DNA of 64,000 bases, from contig NC_092052.1 in assembly GCF_003086295.3 (NCBI RefSeq), forward strand, positions 28,805,427-28,869,426, given 5' to 3'. Origin of the DNA: Arachis hypogaea. Taxonomy: Eukaryota > Streptophyta > Magnoliopsida > Fabales > Fabaceae. The notes under the pieces were generated by a model. The model was not told where the DNA came from, made no database searches, and was given only the letters and a program-made list of their open reading frames with translations. Shown one piece after another: positions 45,899 through 57,855 of the stretch; the stretch's first letter is position 1, and each line of letters opens with the position of its first letter. Both the position numbers and the translations under genes were made by a program.

Positions 45899-47046
45899 TT
45901 AGATTTTTAGCTTTTTTGCAATTTCAGCCATATATTTACCCTGGTAAAAGGCCTGCTGCAGTTCTAGCTCGGTAGGTTGCCGAGTTCCATCTCCGGCGAA
46001 GGTTCCAGCACCATATGCTGAGCCTCCTTTCACCTCATCCATCTCAAACATGCCACTTCCAAATGTGTATCCAAGGGGCACAAAAAGCATGCCATGATGA
46101 GCTAATTGAGTTATGGCTGTCAATCTGCAATTAAAGATTTAGAGGGAAATTGAAAACTAACTTCAATAAATTCATAATCTCATAGCACAAGAATCATTAG
46201 TCACTAGTGAATATAGTTCATAGTCTTGGTCACTATTGGAAAAGTGAAGATACAATTGTACAGAGTCATGACATGCAACATTATGAGAATTATCTGTTTG
46301 ATCAAAACAATTCTGATAGAACAACTGAACAAGTTTGTTATGTTCTAAATTGAAATGATAACAACAGTAGGAAGCATTTAGGGTTCATTTTACTCACGCT
46401 GAAAGTTCCTGGCCTCCACCGTGAAAGCCAGTACTCCAAAAGATTCCAGCAGGCTTGCCAGCCAGTGCTTGGGAGGCCCATAGCTCACTAGTGGCATCAA
46501 AAAATGCCTTCAGTTGGCTTGGCATCATGCCGAATCGAGAAGGAAAACCAAATATAAAACCATCAGCTTCCAGAAGTTGTTCCGGTTTGATGTCCGTTAC
46601 ATCTTCCGGCCTAGGAGGGGCCTTCAGCTTTTCCAATATTGGATCGGAGAGGGTCTCGGGTACCTGATTTTAGCAAACTCAAAAGGATCATAACAAAGGG
46701 ATCTAATTACTTGTTATACACGGATCAAATGACATCACTTTTTGCTATCATCATACAACAAATGTATTGAGAAAAATTAATCACCCGCCATAGTGTTGCC
46801 TCAACACCTTCAACTGCCGCGGCACCTTTGAGAACTTCTCTGGCCATAGTATCTACATGTCCATACATGGAGTAATACCTGTAAAAATTGATGTGATACT
46901 TGAGAGTAATAAAATCAACAAAAGAAAAAAGGGGACGGGGGGAATTAAAACATTCAAATCTGCAATGTCATCATCTTGTTTTGTGAATGCTTGGATTGAA
47001 CCAGTTGAAGATATGCTTACACAACAAAGACCTTGGTAACAGCCAT
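45899..47046 (-). CDS. FQR1: NAD(P)H:quinone oxidoreductase, FQR1/WrbA type
   Basis: Complete four-exon gene: exons 47046-47021, 46878-46785, 46663-46398 and 46124-45899, all with GT..AG borders, joining to 203 codons, the usual length for plant FQR1. It is a flavodoxin-fold FMN enzyme that transfers two electrons from NAD(P)H to quinones in the cytosol or at membranes and limits semiquinone radicals. Visible: start [17 protein letters not shown] (the FMN phosphate loop), [34 protein letters not shown] and [10 protein letters not shown] (FMN ring contacts), and [20 protein letters not shown]. In Arabidopsis FQR1 is a primary auxin-response gene. No stops or shifts; intact. The first exon is only 26 nt of coding sequence, which is why no single ORF shows it. 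Confidence 0.95.
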
Positions 47047-47490
47047 CTTCAAAGTGTTGGCTCAAATTGAAAAAACTAACCAACCACTTTTGCCTCAGCT
47101 GCTTAATAGAACTAGCCCTGAATTGCCAAAAGACATGAATTTGAAGGGATTAAAAAGACCCCAAAATACGGAATATTTTTTGGATTATTAAAATTTTAGA
47201 ATTGCTGTACATAAAGTTAGCAAATGGAAAATCCAAACATAGCAAGGAACATGGCCCATTTGAAATGTTAATTGACTAATAATTGAAACAAGAACTTATA
47301 CAAAGAAGAATGTAGCTGATAAATTTTGGTTTCTGAATTTTACAAACTAAATTGAATTCATTTAAAAATGAACTAATATGTGTTATCTATTTAATGTCAA
47401 TTGAACAAGAACTCGATAACTATTTGTCTCTGAAATTTGCAAATAAATTAATTTAAACAATAAATTAACAAGTGTCATCTAAAACACCAG

Positions 47491-47494
<4 letters not shown>

Positions 47495-47529
<35 letters not shown>
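47495..47529. repeat. AT dinucleotide microsatellite
   Basis: About 17 AT units in the FQR1 upstream region. Confidence 0.9.
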
Positions 47530-47530
<1 letters not shown>

Positions 47531-47704
47531 CAGAACAAAGAGTGCGTTGAACACAAGAAAAGCATGATCAAGCTATTTCCATCCAAGAAAATTATGGTAT
47601 AAACCACAAAGTTTAGTTAAGAAGTGATCATTCGTTGGGAAAAGCAAAAGAAAATAGAAACCCAACCAATCAAACTTCAGAGCATGCAATAGTGAGATGA
47701 TGTT

Positions 47705-47730
47705 TCACACACACACACACACACCACACA
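47705..47730. repeat. CA dinucleotide microsatellite
   Basis: About nine CA units, a short break, and more. Confidence 0.85.
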
Positions 47731-47930
47731 CATATAAGCATCACAAACAAATAATGAAAAAAGAAATCATAAAAAAAAAAAGAAAAAAGAAAAAAGAAAA
47801 AGAGGGGGGCATTAGCATGAGGATCATCATCATAAAACAAAACGAAGTTAGAACTGGGAGAGAAAAACAAACCTTTGCTGTCTGGTTATTCTCGGAAAGG
47901 GCAGCACACAGGGCTCGGGATATATATTCT

Positions 47931-48564
47931 TTTGAATTAATTAATATTTATACCGATCTTGACTAAATATATTAATTTTTAATAAATTAAGAAAAATATA
48001 GATTTTCGGTATATGTTGAGGTGAGTTAAAATTGGATAAAGAATTGAACTTTACGTGTAAGGTAGAGCCTGATAGTAGCTTGTTGACGTGTCATAAATTA
48101 TAGATTATAAAAGGAAAATGACATGATTGAGGGTAGGGCTGGGGCCTGGGAATCAAAATGAAAAGTCTTCTTTCTTCAAGATTTTTTATTTTACTTTTAT
48201 TTTTAATAGTTTCTATTTTCTACTTTTACAATTTTGGAAAAAAATTGAAAACAATATATCTTTTTGTTGTTTTCCACAAAACTTAAAAATATAAATGTTA
48301 AAAATAAAAATAAAAAATACAAATACAAATTAAATAGGCTCTTTGACGATTTTTGAAATTAAAATTTGAGTTCAAAATTAAGCATCACATTTTGCATATC
48401 CGTTGTGTAGTTTATAGATTTGATAATATAAAATTTTAAAATATTATTTATACATAAAAAATTAATTATTAAATTAATTATTATATATTTATGTATAAAT
48501 ATATATTATTTAATTTATTTCGTATTTTATATTTTAATATATATTTTATGTGATTAGTAATTTA
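47931..48564. other. AT-rich intergenic stretch, no gene seen
   Basis: No ORF, no repeats with clear ends. Confidence 0.5.
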
Positions 48565-49016
48565 CATTACAAAAAAATGTTGAGTATTATTGGATTTATG
48601 ATTGGATTTATTGTTGTCCTTGTGTTGATATTATAAACATTGTCAGAAACTGCTTACCGTCAGATTTATTTTGTCCGACATTAATTACCGGCAAATTTTT
48701 TATCGGTCTTTTCAATAGATTTGGCGAGATTGTATTGATGGTTACCGTCGGATTTATCCGACAGTAACTTTAGCGCCGTTTCACGTATTTAGAGGCCAAT
48801 AAATTCAATAATAATGTTAATTTTATAAACCCTAAAATTTTTCGGTACAGTTAAGCCACAAATAGAATAAATGTTAATTTTATAAACCCTAAATTTAACG
48901 TTGCTAGAAATCAAAAAATTATTTTATTAAAAAAATAAATGGTCTAAAAGAAATAAAATGTCACAAATGTAGAATACAATGAAGTAGACAAACAAAAATG
49001 TGTACAACCTTAAATC

Positions 49017-49325
49017 CTATAGATTCCAGTAATCTTCGTCGTCGACGGCAGCGTTGTGGTCACCCTGCTGCAGCAGTAGAGGAGGTGCTGCCGTCGGTGC
49101 TCCACCAGCAGCATCGCCGCTGGAACCAGCAGCGCCGCTGCCTCCAACACACATCTGCTAGTTATACTCATCTATCTGCTATCGCAATCGATCGAGCTGC
49201 TCCAGCTTCTCCGTTAGGTCAGAGCTAACGGCAATACGTGCAAGAATCTCTCGATACTTCTGCTCTCTACCATGAGTCCATGACCACGTGACTCACTCCA
49301 CCTACCTCTACTACCTGCCGTCATG
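49017..49325 (-). pseudogene. CACTA accessory/transposase C-terminal remnant
   Basis: Minus-strand reading EQKYREILARIAVSSDLTEK, LEQLDRLR, a Gly/Ala/Pro-rich tail and DDEDYWNL to a stop at 49019-49017. Two CAG-to-TAG stops interrupt it. This tail is typical of plant Ptta/En/Spm-type transposase proteins. The rest of the gene is absent. Confidence 0.6.
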
Positions 49326-50328
49326 TCTGCACAACGAATATATTACTAACTCTAATCAAAACACAATTAAATTTACTAACTCTAAACATATGAAAACACT
49401 CAATACAGTAAACATATTAATAACATAACAGGCATTAATAAATAATAACATAAGAAAAAACTCAAGAAATAACAAATAATTATAACAAATATGAACAAAT
49501 GTATGAATAACAAATAATTATAACAAGTAACCCAAAACAGAAATATCTATCAACCCTAAACATAATTTTAAAACTTTCAAAAACATAATTTTAATTCAAT
49601 TTCACTCAAAATCTTATAAGAATTTTGACAGAGGCTCCCCTAAAATTTAGATTTCTCCACTCCTCAAGAGTTCCATCCAAACAAAATATCCATTCAAACC
49701 AACATACAAGAGTTGAAATCCTAATCCACCGACTGAGAGGCTTCAATCATTTTTACTAATCAACTCAAATGCACAGTACATTTATTAGATATTCAAAGCA
49801 ATCTAACTTTGTAAAATAAACAAACACTAAATTATATAATTTATTTTAATTTCTTCATCATCAAACCAATTTTAATAACTAGAATAATAAACACAATTCT
49901 AATATAATCGACACAAATCCTATTTTATAATAACTAATAACAAATACGAATTAAATCTAAATTACCATATGATAACCAAAACGCAAATTCTACATTAAGT
50001 TAACCTTAAATCCTAAATTTGCATATAATAATCAAATTCTAAATTCCTAAATTAACATATAACTAATCCCTAAATTACATATAAATAAATTTTAAATTAT
50101 AATTTATATAAAAGGGATATGCATGGAGTCTGACGGTGATGGAGAGAAATGCAGCGGCGGTAGTGTTAGACTGCAACGGCGGCGGTGCGTTGCTAGACAA
50201 TGATGATGACGGCGCAGTGCGGTGATGAAGATTGGCTGGTTTTCGTAAGAGGGAGGGGTGGCGGTGAGAGACTAGGACTGGAGTAGCAGAGAGAGAGAGA
50301 GAGGCTTTTCAAAACGAAGGGGGAGAGA

Positions 50329-51283
50329 CAGGGACGGATCTATATATTGTGTAGTGGGGGCAAGTACCCCACTACAATTTGAAAATTTTTTGAGTAGTAT
50401 ATGATAATAATATTTATTTGCCCCATTAAATTATTGAATTTGACCCTACAATAATTTTTTACTCAACTTTTGGTATTTAATAGTCAGTTTAAGAATTTCA
50501 TATTAGATGTTTATTAGAATAATTAATTCTCAATTTAAATAAGATTGGTGTTCTTTCTTAAAAATGAACTCAAAAGATTTTTTTTAAATTAATTTTAGTT
50601 TTTTTTCTATAGCAACTACATTAATTGATGAAAAAAATTTTCCAACTATAGATATCAGTGAGAGTTGATAAAAGAGGTATTTCGATTGTATTGTTAAAAA
50701 AAATTATTCAGTTTTTTTAAAAATATGAAACCTAAAAAATAGAATTATAAAATATATATTATTATTTAAATTATTATTTTAATATTTTAATTTATAAATT
50801 ATATATTTTGAAGACTAATAATATTTTATAATAATAAAATATAATTATAACAATAATTATACTATATGTACATAAAAAGTAACTATCTGTACAGAATACA
50901 TATTGAAATACAAAATATATATTGAAAATGAATTAAACAATAAATGTATTTATACACAAATACATAATGGTTAATGAATAATTTTATAGCTGATTTTTAT
51001 GCAATATAGTATTTTTATTATAAAAATTATTAGAGTTTATTTATCTTGTGTCCTAAAGGCACATACTATAAGATTACAAATTGAGAATATTTTTGTTGGA
51101 AATACAAAAAATTTAAGTTTTTAATGTATTTATTTTACAGTTATCAAATAAAAAAATTTAAAATATTCTACTAATAATAAGTTTGTCATGTATCTTTAAG
51201 ACACATATTAGTTAAACTTAAATTATTATTATTATGTTATATATATTTTGCCCCCACTATCAAAACTTTTTGGATCCGTCACT
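50329..51283. mobile_element. hAT-like non-autonomous element nested in the CACTA element
   Basis: Left end CAGGGACGGATC and right end GATCCGTCACT(G) are inverted. Candidate 8-bp target copies are gggagaga (50321-50328) and gggagagc (51284-51291), 7 of 8 identical. Both flanks also carry GCCCCCACTA/TAGTGGGGGC. The inside is AT-rich with no gene. Confidence 0.7.
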
Positions 51284-51619
51284 GGGAGAGCGTTCGCACT
51301 CTCAATTTTAAGTTTGATTATCGTCAGATTTAGTGTCGGATAAATCCGACGGTCACTCCTTGCGTGTCTCCAAAACGCAACATTTAGTTAAAATAGCTTA
51401 TCGTCGGATTTTATCGACGATAAATCCGACGTTAAAGTTCGTGCCTATTTTCTCCTATTTTTCGCCAAGTATTACCCACGAATTTATCGTCGAAAAGTTA
51501 ATCTGCCAGTTATTTGACAATGAATTCTATCACAAAATCCTCCATAAATTCGTCAGTAAATTCGACGATAACTCGAGACGCTAAATCCGACGGTACTCGA
51601 CACGTTTCTTGTAGTGTTA

Positions 51620-52560
51620 GTAACTAATTTTTAGTCATGGTTGTAAAAAATTAGGTTAGATTTAGTAAAATATTTTGAAGAAATATTTGTACTTTTTTTT
51701 AAGAGTACAAACACCTCTTTTATATTTTAATATATTAAATAGATTATTGTGTTTATAGATTTTAAAAATTTGAGATACTTTTAAAAATATTTAAAGAAGA
51801 ACATTTGAAAATTTACTTACTTATCAAAATTAAAAACTATATTATAATCTCATATATTAAAAAATATTTAAATTTATTTTTATATTTGTATCTAATATTA
51901 TATTTTAAATTTTAAAAATTATTTTATTAAATATAATTATTATTATTTATATTTATTAAAAATTATTTTTAATTTGAATTACCAACTATAAATATTATAC
52001 ATTTAAAAATTAATTATTTTAAAAAATAAAAATTTTACTAAATCAAGTATACGCACTCACCAGGAGAAAAATGCAAATCAATGGTGAGACATTTAAATCT
52101 CAATTTTCAGAGTCGATATAAGAAAATATAAGGGATATAAGCAACAGCTAATACCGCTAAGGCTGAGGAAATAAAAACAAATTAGAGAAACAAAAATTTA
52201 ACTCAATTATTCAAGTTGGTTGTTGTCCACTTCTTCCGGCTTCGTGGAAGCCAGATAAAAAAGTAAGCCACTTATGCAATTAGAAGTTGCCTCGGCTAGA
52301 AGCATACAAGACTAAAGAGAATCATGATCTCTTTTTCATGCCAAATATATGATCTCCATGACTCCATTCAACTTCTTATTTATTTATTTATTTATTTGTC
52401 TTCTAGTGTACTTGCCCAATGCACGAGAGGATATGCCACATAAATAAATGATAGCGCCATCTGAAGATATACATAACATGCATAATCATGGTAAGAGCGT
52501 TCTTTTGTCGGCACGCAAAAATAAAATACTTAGAGTAGTATATGTCATTACTCCTTCTTT
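51620..52560. other. AT-rich intergenic stretch, no gene seen
   Basis: No supported ORF. A TTTA run lies at about 52375-52398. Confidence 0.5.
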
Positions 52561-52985
52561 TGTGTACTTTCTGCACCACGCAAATTTTTGTTGAAGAGCA
52601 CAGAAATTTATTAATATAACACATAAATTTTTGAAATATAGCAAAAAAAATTTATATATAACACAAATTTATTGATATAGTAAATAAATTTTACACATAT
52701 CACACAAATTGTTATACATAGCACACAAATTTTTGCTGTCAGTATATTTTGTTTTTTGGGTGAGTCAATATTTTAGGTATGTAGTTTTCTAAAAAATTTT
52801 GTACTGCACAGCAAAATTTATGTGCTATGCACCAATAATTTTGTATTGTATACCAGAATTTATGTGTTGTGCGTATTTCGTTGGTACAATATATAAACTT
52901 TTGTATATAATACACAAACTTTTGTATATAATACATAAATTTTTGTTACAAATGTATTTTGTTATTTGGGTGCAATGCGTATTTC
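52561..52985. repeat. Diverged short tandem-like repeats (ACACAAATTTTTG type)
   Basis: Many imperfect copies of a 20-25 bp motif such as ACATAAATTTTTG and its reverse. ORFs here are readings of the repeat. Confidence 0.6.
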
Positions 52986-52989
52986 ATTA

Positions 52990-53355
52990 GTTAGGAGAAG
53001 AAGAAGATGAAAAAGACGAGTACGATGATGATGATAATAAAAGAGGATGAAGAAAAAAAAGAGAAGAAGAAATTTAAAACAACAATATCAAGAAGAAGAA
53101 GAAGTAGAAGAAGAAAGAGGAGGAGGAGGCAGCGATGATAGCGACAGCAGTGACAACAACAACGATGACAATAATACTGAACAAAGAAACACAAAAGAAG
53201 AAGAAGATAACGACGATGACGATGACGATAACGATAACAAATGACAACAACGACGAAGTCAATAACGTTGAACAAAGAAACACGTAAAAGAAGACGAAAA
53301 TAATGATAACGACGATAACAATAACGAAGGAAGAATAAGAAGAAGAGTGTGTCCA
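52990..53355. repeat. GAA/GAT/AAC trinucleotide-rich tract
   Basis: Low-complexity purine-rich tract. Both strands give artificial ORFs (acidic on plus, Val/Ile/Phe-rich on minus). Confidence 0.8.
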
Positions 53356-53648
53356 CCTATGTCCGAAAGAGAAGAACACGCGAAAACTTAATTAAAAACT
53401 TAAAGGTTCCGCTAGGTAGACAATGAGAAATTTAAACAACGTGAACAATGGGCTGATTTTTTAGCCCGCTAAGGATTAAAAGAAAAAATCACCCCAAATC
53501 AAGTTTTAAAAAAATCCTTTTAACTCTACCATTGAAAATTTTAGCTATCCCTATCTCTTTTAACTCTAATCATACTTCTTTCTAATCCAAACCCCTCCCC
53601 ACTATCGCCATCTCCCGCCGTCACCAACCTCAAGTGTTGTATTAAGAA

Positions 53649-53785
53649 CAAACATCCCATTTACATGAAGAATAAACATCCAATTTACATTAAAAACAAA
53701 CATCTCATTTATATCAAGAACAAACATCCCATTTACATTACGAATAAACATCTCATTTGCATGAAAAATAAACATCCACATGCGT
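53649..53785 (+). repeat. 24-bp minisatellite, about 5.5 copies
   Basis: Unit AAACATCCCATTTACATKAA plus 4 more bases. The 8-residue protein periodicity seen in the short ORF there is a by-product. Confidence 0.85.
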
Positions 53786-53886
53786 ATATAAAATTTCTGC
53801 TACATACCTTCTCATTGCACGTCCAGTATGTTGTTGTAGATGTAGCCTTTTAGATTCATACTGTGCGGCGTTGTGAGGTTCATAGC

Positions 53887-54306
53887 TGTTAGGATTTGGT
53901 TGAATTAGTCCCACATTGCTTAAGATAGCAAATGGAGTGGGTGGCCTAGGCTATAAATATGAGGCTAAGTTCTCCATATTTTTTGCACCAGTCGGAAACA
54001 CTTAAAGCTTGTATCTGACTTTTCTTTTCCTCTATACTCTTTGATTAGAGAGTGTTGTGAGGTGTAGTTAAATATTTGCTTTGAGAGTGTGGGTGTACTG
54101 GGGTGCCGGTGTTAGAGAGAAAGAATTCTATGTGTTGTAACAATTTTCACATAGTGATATTCTTTGGTTGTCATTTGACAACGGCCGTGGTTTTTTTCTC
54201 CAGTAATTGGAGTTTTCCACGTTAAATTCTTGTGTTGTGATTGTGTCTATTTTATTTCTCTGTGAAAGGTATTTTCTCAAGGGGGAATGGTGTATTATTC
54301 CCAACA
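53887..54306 (+). repeat. Copia element 5' LTR
   Basis: 420 bp with a TATA-like CTATAAATATG at about 53951, followed by GAGGCTAAGTTCTCC. Confidence 0.92.
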
Positions 54307-54308
54307 TG

Positions 54309-54320
54309 TGGTATCAGAGC
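54309..54320 (+). other. Copia element primer-binding site
   Basis: TGGTATCAGAGC, complementary to the 3' end of initiator tRNA-Met. Confidence 0.92.
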
Positions 54321-54605
54321 TTCGGTTCGGTGGGATTTATTCTTATTATGCTCTGTGGTTGCAGCCTAGTCTGACCTTCCACATCAGAAAAGAATTTTGT
54401 CTTGTGGCTTGAGGTTGACCTTTGGTTGCTGTTGTTGTTGTTGGAAGGCAGTGTGACACTCTGAGAGTGCAGTTTGGAAAGGTTCTGGCTAAGGAAAGAC
54501 TTGGTATGTAAGTGTGTCCATTGTGACCCACCTCTCTTTCCTGGGGACCCTTCCTAGTGCACGGTCTACAGTTGAGTTATACTATTTCAGTATACGGTTG
54601 CAACA

Positions 54606-55181
54606 ATGTCAGGATATTCAAGTGCTGTGAAGCTTGAAATAGAGAAATTTGATGGAAGAATCAATTTTGGCTTGTGGCAAATACAAGTCAAGGATGTGTT
54701 GATACAATCAGGTTTGCACAAGGCGTTGAAGGAGAAGATCTCTGGCATGAAGGATGAAGAATGGGAGGAGCTAGATTTGAGAGCTGCAAGTGCTATTCGC
54801 ATGTGTTTGGCTAAGAATGTTCTTGCAAATGTGCAAGGAATGAAAACAGCCAAGGAACTTTGGGATAAATTCGAAGGGTTGTATCAGGCAAAGGGCATCT
54901 CAAATCGGTTGTTATTGAAGGAGCAGTTCCATAATCTACGCATGGATCACAATGTGAAAATCTCCGACCATTTTAGTGCTATCAATGGTATTGTCTCTGA
55001 ATTAGAGGCAATTGGAGTGAAAATTGATGATGAAGATAAGGCACTAAGGCTCATATTGTCTCTTCCTTCTCCCTATGAGTATATCAAACCTGTTTTAATG
55101 TATGGGAAGAAAACTCTGAACTTTGAAGAAGTTGCCAGTAAGCTCATTGCTGAAGAAAGAAGAATGAAAAATGAGGGTAGC
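54606..55181 (+). pseudogene. Copia gag, N-terminal part, interrupted by a solo LTR
   Basis: MSGYSSAVKLEIEKFDG, NFGLWQIQVKDVLIQ, AKELWDKFEGLYQAKG, LKEQFHNLRM and LILSLPSPYEYIKPVL form the Ty1-copia gag (UBN2-type) domain. It is open from 54606 until the solo LTR at 55182, and the remainder continues at 56868. Gag would build the particle. It may have been functional before the LTR insertion. Confidence 0.9.
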
Positions 55182-56862
55182 TGGTGTGCGAAATCGTGAT
55201 CATTCCATTCCTTGGTAACGGCGCTAAAAACTTAATACGCACGTTCATGATCTTATATCTGTTTCACAACTTCGTACAACTAACCAGCAAGTGCACTGGG
55301 TCGTCCAAGTAATAAACCTTACGTGAGTAAGGGTCGATCCCACGGAGATTGTCGGCTTGAAGCAAGCTATGGTCACCTTGTAAATCTCAGTCAGGCGGAT
55401 TAAATTGTATTAAGAAATTATAGTGGATGAAAATAAATAAAATATAAAATAGGATAGTGGTACTTATGTAATTCATTGGTGAGAATTTTAGATAAGCGTA
55501 TAGAGATGCTTTCCTTCCTCTGATCTCTGCTTTTCTGCTGTCTTCATCCAATCAATCCTACTCCTTTCCATGGCAAGCTGTATGTTGGGCATCACCGTTG
55601 TCAATGGCTACTTCCCGTCCTCTCAGTGAAAATGGTCCAATATGCTCTGTCACGGCACGGCTATTCATCTGTCGGTTCTCGATCATACTGGAATAGGATC
55701 CATTGATCCTTTTGCGTCTGTCACTACGCCCAGCACTCGCGAGTTTTAAGCTCGTCACAGCCATCCCTTCCCAGATCCTACTCAGAATATCACAGACAAG
55801 GTTTAGACTTTCCGGATCTCAGGAATGGCCATCCATAAGTTCTAACTTATACCACGGAGACACTAATAACTCGGACTCGGTCCCCTGTATTAGATATCCA
55901 AGAGATATCCATTCAATCTAAGGTAGAACAGAAGTGGTTGTCAGGCACGCGTTCATAAGTTGAGAATGATGATGACTGTCACGATCATCACATCCATCAT
56001 ATTGAAGTGCGAATGAATATCTTAGAAGCGAAATAAGTTGAATTGAATAGAAAAACAGTAGTACTTTGCATTAATCTTTGAGGAACAGCAGAGCTCCACA
56101 CCTTAATCTATGGTGTGTAGAAACTCTACTATTGAAAATACATAAGTGATAATGGTCCAGGCATGGCCGAATGGCCAGCCCCCATGAAAGTCTAAGATAG
56201 CATAAAACTAATCAAAGATGATCCGAAGATCTGAAATACAATAGTAAAAAGTCCTATTTATACTAGAGTAGCTACTAGGGTTTACAGAAGTAAGTAATTG
56301 ATGCAGAAATCCACTTTCGGGGCCCACTTGGTGTGTGCTTGGGCTGAACATGAAGCTTTCACGTGGAGAGGTCAATTTTGGAGTTGAACGCCAGTTTGTA
56401 ACGTGTTTCTGGCGTTGAACTCCACTTTGCAACTTGTTTCTGGCGCTGAACGCCAGACTGCAACATGGAACTGGCGTTCAACGCCAGTTTGCGTCATCTA
56501 AACTTGGAAAAAGTATGGACTATTATATATTAATGGAAAGCCCTGGATGTCTACTTTCCAACGCAATTGAAAGCGCGCCATTTGAAGTTCTGTAGCTCCA
56601 GAAAATCCACTTTGAGTGCAGGGAGGTCAGAATCCAACAGCATCTGCAGTCCTTCTTCAACCTCTGAATCTGATTTTTGCTCAGGTCCCTCAATTTCAGC
56701 CAGAAAATACCTGAAATCACAGAAAAATACACAAACTTATAGTTAAGTCTAGAAATGTGATTTTTAATTAAAAACTAATAAAAATATACTAAAAACTAAC
56801 TAAATCATACTGAAAACTATGTAAAAATAATGCCAAAAAGCGTATAAATTATCCGCTCATCA
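55182..56862 (-). repeat. Solo LTR of the element A family
   Basis: 1681 bp, same length class as the A LTRs, reversed, with TGGTGTG...GCTCATCA ends. Perfect target duplication gtagc (55177-55181 and 56863-56867). GGCGTTCAACGCC-type palindromes lie at about 56395-56490. A solo LTR arises by recombination between the two LTRs of a full element. A primer-site-like sequence lies inside it at about 55210-55232. Confidence 0.93.
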
Positions 56863-56867
56863 GTAGC

Positions 56868-57064
56868 ACTTCATCAGATTTGGCGCTTGTAGCTAGAAGT
56901 GACAATTATGGAAAAAGAAATCATGGAAGGAGTGTAACATGCTTGAAATGTGGAAAGCCTGGGCATGTAAAGAGAAATTATCCAGGTAATGCGGTTTCAG
57001 AAAAAGACTCTCAATCTGATACTTGCAATATTGCTCTCTCTATGAGAGAAGATGATGTTCTCTA
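56868..57064 (+). pseudogene. Copia gag, C-terminal part with zinc knuckle
   Basis: Reads LALVARSDNYGKRNHGRS, CLKCGKPGHVKRNYP (knuckle with the last Cys changed to Tyr), then SEKDSQSDTCNIALSM to a stop at 57062-57064. It follows in sequence from the part at 54606-55181. Confidence 0.85.
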
Positions 57065-57433
57065 GAAGATAAGAAGTATCCTCATGGTATTACCACACTG
57101 CCATGGATAAGGATAAGTTGTGGCAATCGGGTCCACAATTACACACGGGCATTGGTTGGCGTTGAGATGCAAGGTGTGTGGCGGAGTTATGCCGATGGCT
57201 GAAGAACTTCCAGGAAAAGCCAATTCGGAAGTTGCACCATGAATTTTCAGCAAGGTTTTGATCTGTACCAAGGCGAAATGTTTGGAGTAGTCTAATTTCA
57301 AGTGAGTATACTTTCATGGTGGAGTATGATAGTTCTCTGAACTATGATTGTCGGTATAGACAATGGCAGCAAAGAATTGTCGTGTTGACTATGGAAGCTG
57401 AAGATGTGTGACTATTTCAATCAAGGTAAAGAT
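57065..57433 (+). other. Copia element 3' region, no polymerase
   Basis: Short degenerate stretch. No integrase or reverse transcriptase motif. Ends at the 3' LTR. Confidence 0.6.
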
Positions 57434-57855
57434 TGTTAGGATTTGGTTGAATTAGTCCCACATTGCTTAGGATAGCAAATGGAGTGGGTGGCCTAGACTA
57501 TAAATATGAGGCTAAGTTCTCCATATTTTTTGCACCAGTCGGAAACACTTAAAAGCTTGTATCTGACTTTTCTTTTCCTTTATACTCTTTGATTAGAGAG
57601 TGTTGTGAGGTGTAGTTAAATATTTGCTTTGAGAGTGTGGGTGTACTGGGGTGCCGGTGTTAGAGAGAAAGAAGTCTATGTGTTGTAATAATTTTCACAT
57701 AGTGATATTCTTTGGTTGTCATTTGACAACGGCCGTGGTTTTTTTTCTCCAGTAATTGGGGTTTTTCACGTTAAATTCTTGTGTTGTGATTGTGTCTATT
57801 TTATTTCTCTGTGAAAGGTATTTTCTCAAGGGGGAATGGTGTATTATTCCCAACA
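57434..57855 (+). repeat. Copia element 3' LTR
   Basis: 422 bp, aligned along its full length with 53887-54306. Confidence 0.92.

Larger units (their letters stand above)
47047..47930 (-). promoter_or_regulatory. FQR1 upstream region, probable 5' untranslated region and promoter
   Basis: It may contain a 5' untranslated exon and intron; pyrimidine-rich minus-strand sequence around 47640-47870 looks like a leader. An AT dinucleotide run lies at about 47495-47529 and a CA run at about 47707-47730. No coding sequence. Confidence 0.4.
48565..51616. mobile_element. Non-autonomous CACTA-type DNA transposon
   Basis: Left end CATTACAAAAAA (a mutated CACTACAAGAAA) and right end TTTCTTGTAGTG form the short terminal inverted repeat. 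The 3-bp target duplication tta is perfect (48562-48564 and 51617-51619). Both subterminal regions (about 48650-48785 and 51315-51600) are packed with TCGGATTTATCCGA-type palindromes, which are binding-site repeats in this superfamily. It carries only a C-terminal remnant of an accessory protein and a nested hAT-like element. Confidence 0.82.
53887..57855 (+). mobile_element. Gag-only Ty1-copia retrotransposon
   Basis: LTRs 53887-54306 and 57434-57855 (420 and 422 bp) begin TGTTAGG and end CCAACA. Target copies atagc/atagt match at 4 of 5. Primer site TGGTATCAGAGC (initiator tRNA-Met) is at 54309-54320. Only gag and a short degenerate 3' part are present, with no integrase or reverse transcriptase. 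A solo LTR of the A family interrupts gag. The LTRs differ at about nine positions by eye. Confidence 0.92.

Noticed and set aside
46455..47039. Plus ORFs across the FQR1 gene
   Set aside because: Antisense shadows; the minus strand gives four exons with consensus splice sites and a full-length protein.
52991..53379. Long minus ORFs rich in Val, Ile and Phe and a plus ORF rich in acidic residues
   Set aside because: All are readings of a GAA/GAT/AAC low-complexity tract.
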